Origin: Ignavibacteria bacterium UBA5771
GTDB lineage: Bacteria > Bacteroidota > Ignavibacteria > Kapaibacteriales > UBA2268
DNA length: 6,568 bases
Reading direction: 5' to 3'
Assembly: GCA_002418685.1 (NCBI GenBank)
Contig: DIEP01000029.1
Location: 979-7,546, forward strand
Position 1 is the first letter of the stretch. Every line of letters begins with the position of its first letter. The notes under the pieces were generated by a model that saw only the letters and a list, made by a program, of their open reading frames with translations, had not been told where the DNA came from and ran no database searches. Both the position numbers and the translations under genes were made by a program. Shown here one piece after another: positions 1-4,829 of this stretch.

Positions 1-723
1 TTTATAATACTCAGTGTAGTTCAAATAATAGTGTGGTAATTTTAATTCATTTTTACTTATCCGTTTTACAGTGAATTCAGAGTCTAAAAATGCATCCTTA
101 TACTCTTTATTCGGATCCAAGATTATAATTTTTGGTTTAGTTTTTACTGGATTATTATTTTCGTCAATTAACCTTCTTTTAATTCCTTGAATTAAAGAAG
201 CAACAGTACAACTTTTACCAGTTCCAGTATTTCCGAAAACTCCAAGATGTTTTCCAAATAGAATATCTGGATTTGCAAATATTTTAAGAGTACTATCAAT
301 GAAGCTATTACCAATTTCAATATTATATAATGAGTTTGATTTCAAGAATTTTTGATAAATAGATGAGGGTAGTGCAAATATATCCTTACCAATTATTGGG
401 AATGTATTTATTCCATATTCAAGTTTACTATTATAATCATCGTAGATAGCCACTAGGTGAGCTTCTGCCAAATATTTGCTGTTATTTTTGGAATAAATAT
501 TTGTTTCGCCAAACGTTTCCTTATCCCAAATTTTGGTTACACGGGCAATAATCTTTTTATTGTTTGGTAGATACGAAAAAACATATTTTTGTATAGAAAT
601 CAAGTAATCTTTGAAGTTCCACTGGATAGAAATTTTACTAATATCTAAATCATTAATCTCAAAAAGTATTTCAAGGCCACTGATTTTTACAATTCTTCCA
701 ATTTTACAATCTTTTTCAACCAT
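1..723 (-). CDS. herA: HerA/DUF87-family ATPase of a SIR2-HerA defence system (N-terminal part; C-terminus beyond window)
   Basis: The frame is open for 241 codons from the ATG at 723 to the left edge, so the 3' end of the gene is missing. The first ~60 residues (MVEKDCKIGRIVKISG...) resemble the HAS-barrel that opens HerA proteins. A P-loop, GNTGTGKS, lies at residues 164-171, and a hydrophobic strand ending ILDPNKEY (201-208) follows, corresponding to the HerA D-P-(H/N)-x-E-Y Walker B region. HerA proteins are hexameric FtsK/HerA-type ATPases. In SIR2-HerA systems the hexamer associates with the SIR2 subunits and controls their NADase activity. The gene starts one base after the sir2 stop (TAA-T-ATG) with no clear Shine-Dalgarno of its own, so translational coupling and a fixed stoichiometry are likely. 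The conserved arginine finger and the rest of the core lie outside the window. Family assignment is firm; the defence role comes from the partner gene. Confidence 0.92.
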   Translation of the reverse strand, partial: MVEKDCKIGRIVKISGLEILFEINDLDISKISIQWNFKDYLISIQKYVFSYLPNNKKIIARVTKIWDKETFGETNIYSKNNSKYLAEAHLVAIYDDYNSKLEYGINTFPIIGKDIFALPSSIYQKFLKSNSLYNIEIGNSFIDSTLKIFANPDILFGKHLGVFGNTGTGKSCTVASLIQGIKRRLIDENNNPVKTKPKIIILDPNKEYKDAFLDSEFTVKRISKNELKLPHYYLNYTEYYK

Positions 724-724
724 A

Positions 725-2080
725 TTATTTGTTTGCTTTGAATAGTTTTTTGAATGTACTGAATACTATGTCTAAAGGTTCTTTTTCTTCAATGCTTGGC
801 AATAAATACTTCAGAATATATTCGAAATCACCAAGAATATTTCCAGTAAAAATAGTAATTCGATTATCTTCTTTACTTTGCTCATAAATTGTTGATAAGA
901 ATACATTGTCATTATTATCAATGTCATCGAAGGAAAATATGACTAAATTAAAATCTGGATTAGACAAAGCATTTAAAATTATATCGTTAACGTGCTCATC
1001 TAAAAAGCTATAACCTATTATAATTAGTGTTGTTTTTGGTTTATTGATTTCATCTACGAAATATCTGAATAATTCACTGTATGGCAAATCCAAAGATATT
1101 TTCTTTTTATTCTGTATGGGGTAAATTATTTGTACTGATTCATCATTTATTTTGATATCATTATTTACTAGAATTTGCCTTTCTACTAATCCATATGGTG
1201 GTTTGTTTTCATCTTCAAACCAAGAAATTGATCCGTGAAGTTTCACGAGATTAAAGCTTTTGTTTATTTTTTTCGCTCCGCTATTTTGTAATAAATGATA
1301 ATCTAGATTAAAACTAGAAGGATCAAAGATTCTGTTTTGAAAACCAATGAAGCCATTATTTACAAGAAAGCCTAGCTCTTCCGCAGTTTTTTCAAAGAGT
1401 AAATCATAGTTCAGTGTGAATATTTTTATCCTCCCTAAAGTTGTGTCTCTAGAAAGTATTTTTTTTATAAACTTTTTGTGAAGGGAATTATTTCCGTAAT
1501 TAACTTTATAAATAAATTCATGGAGAAAACTATTCTTAACATTCTGAATTAAGTCAGATAATTTTTCTGATTCCTTCTTATTGTTACAAATGTTCTCATA
1601 AAACGATTGGATCTCAATAAGTTTGTTTAATGCAATTTCTGGTCTTTCTTCAACTAGTTGATGAATTTTATCAATGATGGTTGATTTTTTATCATCTCCA
1701 AAATCGAAAGAAGATAATATATTTTTATAATCTGCTTCGTCATTTTCATTAATATGCTTAGAGCCAGTATAAATAGAGCAACCGTTACCACACAAGAAGT
1801 TAAGGTTTTCAACTGAAATAAATTTTGGTAGAATATCTGATCTAATCAATTCGGTCTTTTTTTTAATTATTTCATGTAAAAAACTCTGTGCACCTTCCTT
1901 ATTCTTAAATAATTCAATAAATTTATTATAAAAGTCGCCTTCTAAATTGTTGCCCATTCTTAATAGAACTGCAATATTAGTATTAATATAATCTAGTAAT
2001 TCATCTGATACTTCAATTTCTCCAAAATCTTCTTTTGTAATTGATAAATCATACTCAATATTATTAAAAATATATTTCAT
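725..2080 (-). CDS. sir2: SIR2-like NADase subunit of a SIR2-HerA anti-phage system
   Basis: A 451-residue protein, counting from the ATG at 2080. A start two codons upstream (GTG at 2086) is possible, but that GTG lies inside a perfect GAGGTG Shine-Dalgarno, so the ATG is preferred. After about 90 residues of N-terminal extension comes the SIR2 Rossmann signature FLCGNGCS (95-102). Then follow TLNYD (222-226) with the expected catalytic Asn, KLHGS (280-284) with the catalytic His, and IIIGYSFLDEH (353-363), typical of the SIR2_2-type domain. No membrane segment or signal peptide is seen, so the protein should be cytoplasmic. Bacterial defence SIR2 domains of this type hydrolyse NAD+ when phage infection is sensed, causing abortive infection. 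The adjacent HerA ATPase gene, one base downstream, identifies the SIR2-HerA pairing. The long insertion between the first motif and TLNYD (about 120 residues, mostly helical and charged) is probably an oligomerisation or HerA-contact region. Function is inferred from family and context. Confidence 0.9.
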   Translation of the reverse strand: MKYIFNNIEYDLSITKEDFGEIEVSDELLDYINTNIAVLLRMGNNLEGDFYNKFIELFKNKEGAQSFLHEIIKKKTELIRSDILPKFISVENLNFLCGNGCSIYTGSKHINENDEADYKNILSSFDFGDDKKSTIIDKIHQLVEERPEIALNKLIEIQSFYENICNNKKESEKLSDLIQNVKNSFLHEFIYKVNYGNNSLHKKFIKKILSRDTTLGRIKIFTLNYDLLFEKTAEELGFLVNNGFIGFQNRIFDPSSFNLDYHLLQNSGAKKINKSFNLVKLHGSISWFEDENKPPYGLVERQILVNNDIKINDESVQIIYPIQNKKKISLDLPYSELFRYFVDEINKPKTTLIIIGYSFLDEHVNDIILNALSNPDFNLVIFSFDDIDNNDNVFLSTIYEQSKEDNRITIFTGNILGDFEYILKYLLPSIEEKEPLDIVFSTFKKLFKANK

Positions 2081-2083
2081 TCT

Positions 2084-2089
2084 CACCTC
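2084..2089 (-). promoter_or_regulatory. Shine-Dalgarno GAGGTG that fixes the sir2 start
   Basis: On the minus strand GAGGTG perfectly complements the conserved CACCUC near the 16S rRNA 3' end. Its GAGG core is 5 nt from the ATG at 2080. The alternative GTG start at 2086 is part of this site and has no other ribosome-binding site upstream, so it is unlikely to be used. Confidence 0.75.
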
Positions 2090-2105
2090 AAAATATTATT
2101 AGTAC

Positions 2106-2179
2106 AGCTAACATAAGATTATATGTCCTAATGAATATACCAATTGTTGCTCTTCATGACTACCTAATCTCATGCAGCT
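2106..2179. repeat. 74-nt imperfect inverted repeat, possible degenerate attC/recombination site
   Basis: The arms are AGCTAACATAAGATT (2106-2120) and AATCTCATGCAGCT (2166-2179), read on the plus strand. They pair with one G/A difference and one small indel, 13 matches over 14-15 positions. Inside, ATGAA and TTCAT can pair as a second short stem. On the minus strand the end nearest sir2 reads GTTAGCT, one base off the attC R' core GTTRRRY, and the sir2 ATG follows 26 nt later. The opposite end lacks the matching AAC, so an intact attC is not supported. The right arm is the first 14 bases of the 34-bp direct repeat. Confidence 0.45.
2118..2143 (-). promoter_or_regulatory. Candidate sir2-herA promoter
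   Basis: A perfect TATAAT lies on the minus strand at 2123-2118, 37 nt before the sir2 ATG. A TTGGTA at 2143-2138 could be the -35 box, but the spacing is 14 bp, shorter than the usual 17. The AT-rich context produces such hexamers by chance, and Bacteroidota sigma factors prefer other boxes (TAnnTTTG), so this is a weak call. It sits inside the 74-nt inverted repeat. Confidence 0.25.
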
Positions 2180-2199
2180 ATTTTTAATTAATTGTTTGT
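2166..2199. repeat. 34-bp direct repeat, copy 1
   Basis: Plus strand starts AATCTCATGCAGCTATTTTT and ends AATTAATTGTTTGT. It is identical to 2825-2858 except at 2177 (G here, T at 2836), and the two copies are 659 bp apart in the same orientation. Similarity stops sharply at both ends. This copy lies in the broken ORF and supplies one arm of the 74-nt inverted repeat. It could be a duplicated recombination site or a footprint of a local duplication. Confidence 0.9.
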
Positions 2200-2383
2200 G
2201 GTCAATCCATTCAAAAGTACTAATCCGATGAACATTGTTGTCTTCACCGTAATATTCATTTCCAGTGAATCGAGCTGATGCATTGATTCCATACCATAAT
2301 TGGGTTTATCCAACGCTACAAGTAAAACTACCTTTCGTTCACTCCCGTCAACAAAATGCCATTTCAGTAGGTTACACCATTAT

Positions 2384-2779
2384 TTATCGGGATTGTTGTT
2401 GTTCAAGAATAGCATTTATGTGTTCTTGATCTAAATTATACCAATTTCCAGTTGCAGCATCAATAATAACCGGAATCACACCACCGAAAATATCTAAAAC
2501 AATCCATCCAGCACCAACTGAATTATTTAATAGAACAGTTTTAGTTCCATAACCCTCTTTCTTGAACTCAATTGTATAAGAATGATTGGATTTTAATTCT
2601 ATCTGAAAAGGCGTTGTCCCTAGAAAAATTCCATTAACATAAACCTTTGTGTCACTTGGATCAGAAGAAAATGAAACAGTATCTGTTGAACCTTTAAACA
2701 GAGTTGCGCAACTAGTAAATATGAAAGAAACTACGAGAATAAGTGCAAAAACAGAACTATGATGAAAGAACTTGTTCAT
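2384..2779 (-). CDS. Small PEGA-domain lipoprotein
   Basis: 131 residues. A lipoprotein signal peptide (hydrophobic segment ~10-21) ends in FTSC, with Cys24 as the predicted lipidation site, so the mature protein should be anchored in a membrane facing the periplasm or outside. A PEGA repeat follows: KVYVNGIFLGTTPFQIEL (45-62), continuing to EFKKEGY (71-77). A conserved tail, DAATGNWYNLD (107-117), is common in such short PEGA lipoproteins. PEGA domains are small beta folds found on surface or periplasmic proteins; no enzymatic activity is expected and the specific role is unknown. Translation start is well supported: AGGAG at 2790-2786 is 6 nt before the ATG. A TATAAT lies at 2805-2800, without a good -35. 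The gene is intact although its neighbours on both sides are decayed, and it is flanked by the two 34-bp direct repeats, so it may have arrived as a separate mobile unit. Confidence 0.88.
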   Translation of the reverse strand: MNKFFHHSSVFALILVVSFIFTSCATLFKGSTDTVSFSSDPSDTKVYVNGIFLGTTPFQIELKSNHSYTIEFKKEGYGTKTVLLNNSVGAGWIVLDIFGGVIPVIIDAATGNWYNLDQEHINAILEQQQSR

Positions 2780-2824
2780 AATTGACTCCTATGTTTAATA
2801 TTATAAATTACTTTCGTTTAATAA

Positions 2825-2858
2825 AATCTCATGCATCTATTTTTAATTAATTGTTTGT
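2825..2858. repeat. 34-bp direct repeat, copy 2
   Basis: Matches 2166-2199 at 33 of 34 positions. It lies 45 bp upstream of the PEGA start codon and 26 bp beyond the end of the integrase relic. This copy has no partner arm for the inverted repeat seen at copy 1, so if both derive from a recombination site this one is a half site. Confidence 0.9.
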
Positions 2859-2859
2859 T

Positions 2860-2880
2860 ATTATATACTTTATATATAAT
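2860..2880. repeat. Small AT-only inverted repeat
   Basis: ATTATATA (2860-2867) and TATATAAT (2873-2880) are perfect 8-bp arms around a 5-nt loop. It lies between the integrase relic and the 34-bp repeat. On the plus strand it is followed by a T-rich run, but the stem is all A-T, so a terminator role is doubtful. Low-complexity sequence could give this by chance. Confidence 0.3.
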
Positions 2881-2883
2881 TTT

Positions 2884-3064
2884 CTATTTTCTATTATTAT
2901 TTTTTTGCTCCAATCGACGACCTAATCTAAAAACTGCTGCACTTCTTACACCCTTCCCATCTTATTTAATCACATGTGAATAAATCATTTTTCCCCACAT
3001 TGTTATGTCCTAATAATTCTGGTATCGTTCTAATATCATAATCATTTTGTAAAAGAATCGATTC
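2884..3064 (-). pseudogene. intI: C-terminal relic of an integron-type tyrosine recombinase (IntI)
   Basis: The minus strand from about 3064 reads LLQNDYDIRTIPELLGHNNV, matching the box around the second catalytic His of IntI (LGH). After a frameshift near 2988-2994 (consistent with loss of two bases) the frame reads MIYSHVIK-stop-DGKGVRSAAVFRL. This aligns without gaps to the IntI end (M-I-Y-T-H-V-x-x-x-G-G-x-G-V-R-S-P), including the nucleophilic Tyr. The G-x-G-V-R-S tail is characteristic of integron integrases rather than XerC/XerD. An in-frame TAA replaces the Arg/Lys after HVIK. Only ~60 codons of an expected ~320 remain: the catalytic domain up to and including the H-x-x-R box and the N-terminal DNA-binding domain are absent. 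Similarity ends at ~3056, where the 62-bp repeat begins. The gene is dead by truncation, frameshift and stop. A general phage-type integrase is the less likely alternative. Confidence 0.8.
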
Positions 3065-3118
3065 CCAAAATTACCTTGCTTTTTTATAAAGTATTTACAA
3101 ATTTTTGTTTTTATAAAT
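3057..3118. repeat. 62-bp direct repeat, left copy
   Basis: Begins ATCGATTCCCAAAATTACCT and matches 4538-4599 at 61 of 62 positions (A at 3099, G at 4580), same orientation, 1481 bp apart. It contains an internal direct repeat TTTTTATAAA at 3081-3090 and 3108-3117, 27 bp apart. The copies bracket the dehydrogenase gene. The flanking bases differ immediately outside, so the unit is sharply defined. Its role is unknown: a genome-wide intergenic repeat, a recombination site, or a shared promoter-like element are possible. Confidence 0.95.
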
Positions 3119-3125
3119 CACGAAA

Positions 3126-3142
3126 TTAGTAAAGTTTACTAA
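3126..3142. promoter_or_regulatory. 17-bp palindrome, possible operator
   Basis: TTAGTAAA-G-TTTACTAA is a perfect dyad with 8-bp arms and a single central base, the shape of a homodimeric repressor site. It lies 7 bp beyond the left 62-bp repeat, in non-coding DNA downstream of the dehydrogenase gene, with no obvious promoter it would control. Such a site is less likely to be chance than the purely A-T palindromes nearby, but no regulator is identified. Confidence 0.3.
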
Positions 3143-3188
3143 ATATATAAGCGATTTATTTTCTTTTTTTTTGCATTTTTTTTATTTT

Positions 3189-3300
3189 GCTAAAAATGGC
3201 TTGGGGTTTGCCTTTCGTTGTAATAATTCAGCGGAAATTTCCTAAAGTGGAAACTAACCCGCGAAAAGCAAAACCCTTATTACTTATAGCCATTGTTAAC
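3189..3300. repeat. 112-nt nested inverted repeat after the dehydrogenase gene; structured or attC-like element
   Basis: Outer arms GCTAAAAATGGCT (3189-3201) and AGCCATTGTTAAC (3288-3300) pair at 11 of 13 positions. Inner arms GGGTTTGCCTTTCG (3204-3217) and CGAAAAGCAAAACCC (3262-3276) pair over 14 bp with one bulge and one mismatch that becomes G-U or A-C depending on strand. A central mini-hairpin is TTTCC (3238-3242) with GGAAA (3249-3253). GTAATAA (3220-3226) and TTATTAC (3277-3283) offer an alternative stem. The element starts 10 nt after the dehydrogenase stop. On the minus strand it begins AGTTAACAATGG, close to an attC start (RYYYAAC), but the far end lacks GTTRRRY. Size fits the known attC range. 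Alternatives are a 3' RNA structure stabilising the dehydrogenase mRNA, or a small RNA. There is no clean U-tract for a classical terminator. Confidence 0.6.
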
Positions 3301-3309
3301 TTTAAGATT

Positions 3310-4347
3310 TTAGGCAACATTTATTATGAGTTTCATTGCCTTTTCTCTTTCTGCATTTAAAAACACATCGTAAGCTTTTTCAATTTCAGTCAACTTGAAA
3401 TGATGTGTTATCAGTTTGTCAACGGGTAATTTGTTTGTTGCAACCGCTTTCATTAGCATTGGTGTTGTATTGGTGTTTACAAGACCTGTTGTAATGGTTA
3501 AGTTTTTAATCCATAAATCTTGGATTTCAAAATCTACTTTTTTACCGTGAACACCAACGTTAGCAATATGTCCACCTGGTTTCACAATTTTTTGACAAGT
3601 ATCCCAGGTTTGTGGCAGACCAACCGCTTCGATGGCGACATCTACACCATCCTTGCCCGCAATTTTAGCTACTTTTTCTTTTATGTCGTCAGTAGGTTTA
3701 AGCGTATGTGTTGCCCCTAATTTCTTTGCCATTTCTAAGCGATTTTCATCTAAGTCAATCATTATAATGATGGCAGGCGAATAGAATTGTGCAGTTAATA
3801 AAACTGACATTCCTACCGGACCTGCTCCTACGATAGCAATAGCATCGCCGGGTTTAACGTTTCCGTATTGCACACCGATTTCGTGACCAGTTGGTAAAAT
3901 GTCGCTCAACATTACCGCTACTTCGTCATTTATGGTTTCAGGGATTTTGTATAAGCTGTTATCGGCATAGGGTATTCTCACATATTCGGCTTGAACACCA
4001 TCAATCATATGCCCTAAAATCCAACCGCCGTTTTCACAATGAGAGTATAGCTGCTTTTTGCAATATTCACAGGAACCGCAAGAAGTAATACAGGAGATTA
4101 AAACTTTGTCTCCTACTTTGAATTGAGAAACGCCCTCTCCAACTTCGTCAATAATTCCAATTCCTTCGTGACCAAGTATAATACCGTCTCTCATATAAGG
4201 ATTCTTACCTTTATATATCCCTAAATCAGTCCCGCAAATAGTGGTTTTTACAACTTTCACGATTGCGTCAGTTGTATTTTCAATTTTTGGTTTTGGTTTT
4301 TCTTCGAGAGCGATTTTGTGCTCTCCGTGATAAACTAATGCTTTCAT
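3310..4347 (-). CDS. Zinc-dependent alcohol dehydrogenase (MDR superfamily)
   Basis: 345 residues, full length for the family. The catalytic zinc site is visible as Cys38 (ICGTD), His60-Glu61 (GHE) and Asp149 (LSDILPTGHE). The structural zinc lobe has four cysteines at 90, 93, 96 and 104. The Rossmann dinucleotide motif is GAGPVG at 174-179, and Asp198 at the end of the second strand (IIMIDLD) suggests NAD+ rather than NADP+. The protein should reversibly oxidise an alcohol to an aldehyde or ketone in the cytoplasm. It resembles short-chain primary/secondary alcohol dehydrogenases, but the substrate cannot be told from sequence. AAAGGTG ends 5 nt before the ATG, supporting the start. A 12-bp AT palindrome (4368-4379) in the 5' leader could be an operator but is low-complexity. 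It stands alone between 62-bp repeats, reads toward the decayed integrase, and is less AT-rich than sir2/herA, so it likely has a different history. Confidence 0.95.
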   Translation of the reverse strand: MKALVYHGEHKIALEEKPKPKIENTTDAIVKVVKTTICGTDLGIYKGKNPYMRDGIILGHEGIGIIDEVGEGVSQFKVGDKVLISCITSCGSCEYCKKQLYSHCENGGWILGHMIDGVQAEYVRIPYADNSLYKIPETINDEVAVMLSDILPTGHEIGVQYGNVKPGDAIAIVGAGPVGMSVLLTAQFYSPAIIIMIDLDENRLEMAKKLGATHTLKPTDDIKEKVAKIAGKDGVDVAIEAVGLPQTWDTCQKIVKPGGHIANVGVHGKKVDFEIQDLWIKNLTITTGLVNTNTTPMLMKAVATNKLPVDKLITHHFKLTEIEKAYDVFLNAEREKAMKLIINVA

Positions 4348-4537
4348 AATTGCACCTTTTTTTGTTAATAAATATTTATAAGTATTGATATTACTGAATA
4401 TTCCTCATTCAATTACTTGTCAGGGGAATAATCAGGATTACTTATATATTTTTAATTCTATTTTGCCCGAGTATAATGTTTAAAAAATTAAATTAAAATA
4501 AACAAAATTTTTTTCAAATTAAATCTTTCTTTCCAAT
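4348..4537. other. AT-rich non-coding spacer upstream of the dehydrogenase
   Basis: No credible gene on either strand. It should hold the dehydrogenase promoter, but I see no convincing -35/-10 pair or Bacteroidota-type TAnnTTTG box at the right distance. The only G+C-richer patch, around 4421-4439, contains TCAGG twice 12 bp apart and is not a recognisable element. Confidence 0.5.
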
Positions 4538-4599
4538 ATCGATTCCCAAAATTACCTTGCTTTTTTATAAAGTATTTACGAATTTTTGTTTTTATAAAT
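4538..4599. repeat. 62-bp direct repeat, right copy
   Basis: Same element as 3057-3118, one mismatch (G at 4580). It lies 230 bp upstream of the plus-strand IgGFc-domain gene and 190 bp upstream of the minus-strand dehydrogenase start. The left copy, by contrast, is beyond the 3' end of the dehydrogenase, so a shared promoter function for that gene is unlikely. Confidence 0.95.
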
Positions 4600-4739
4600 T
4601 GTGCTTATTTTTTTAAACAAAACTACAAAGAAATTATTTAATATGAAGGTCTTTTTTTTAAAAAAATACTTATATAAATTTTTTATAGATCAATATCAAT
4701 TTTTGAAAAGAAACGTCCATTTTCTTTTATTTATTAATT

Positions 4740-4802
4740 TTATATTATTTTTGTATTACTTTATATTATTTTTGTATTACTTTATATTATTTTTATATCA
4801 AT
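4740..4802. repeat. 21-bp tandem repeat, about 2.6 copies
   Basis: The unit TTATATTATTTTTGTATTAC plus a final T occurs exactly at 4740-4760 and 4761-4781. A third copy from 4782 matches for the first 13 bases and then degenerates. It lies in the leader region 30-90 bp upstream of the IgGFc-domain start codon. Because the period is a multiple of three, the plus strand translates to a repetitive Phe/Leu/Tyr string that looks like an open frame from 4601 to 4810. That frame has no ribosome-binding site and is low complexity, so it is not annotated as a gene. The repeat could vary in copy number by slippage. Confidence 0.9.
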
Positions 4803-4829
4803 TAAGTTGAAATCTTTAAGTTTTTCAAA

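Larger units (their letters stand above)
2108..2364 (-). pseudogene. Frameshifted 3' fragment of an unidentified gene
   Basis: Two minus-strand frames join into one plausible protein. The first, from about 2364, reads KWHFVDGSERKVVLLVALDKP. Near 2301-2310 (an AAACCC tract) the frame changes, and the second reads on through YGINASARFTGNEYYGED and RISTFEWIDHKQLIKN to a TAG at 2108. The shift fits loss of one base. The combined ~85 residues have normal protein composition, and no start codon or ribosome-binding site fits the first part, so I read it as the C-terminal end of a truncated, decayed gene. I do not recognise the family. It lies between the PEGA gene (20 bases after that gene's stop) and sir2. 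Chance open frames could mimic part of this, but the second frame is unusually protein-like for such AT-rich DNA. Confidence 0.5.

Noticed and set aside
2080..2086. GTG start for sir2 two codons upstream
   Set aside because: The GTG is inside the GAGGTG Shine-Dalgarno that serves the ATG at 2080.
2166..2858. CRISPR array
   Set aside because: Only two copies of the repeat, 659 bp apart with a gene between them; no regular spacers and no cas genes.
3189..3300. Rho-independent terminator for the dehydrogenase
   Set aside because: The structure is too long and on the minus strand is followed by A-rich rather than T-rich sequence, apart from a few Ts within the arm itself.
3189..3300. Confirmed attC site
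   Set aside because: Neither end gives an exact RYYYAAC/GTTRRRY pair: one end reads AGTTAAC and the other lacks the GTT core, so it is kept only as a hypothesis.
3520..4088. Two short plus-strand open frames opposite the dehydrogenase (3520-3720 and 3891-4088)
   Set aside because: Both are antisense to a well-supported enzyme gene and have no family features; they are coding shadows.
3057..4599. Insertion sequence or composite transposon
   Set aside because: No transposase, no terminal inverted repeats and direct repeats far longer than usual target duplications.
4601..4810. Plus-strand open frame giving a 69-residue hydrophobic peptide
   Set aside because: It is the translation of AT-rich sequence and the 21-bp tandem repeat (Phe/Leu/Tyr repeats), has no ribosome-binding site and abuts an obvious gene with its own signal peptide.
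4348..4829. Missing N-terminal part of the integrase beyond the right 62-bp repeat
   Set aside because: Reading the minus strand in all frames gives only AT-rich, stop-filled sequence with no integrase motif.
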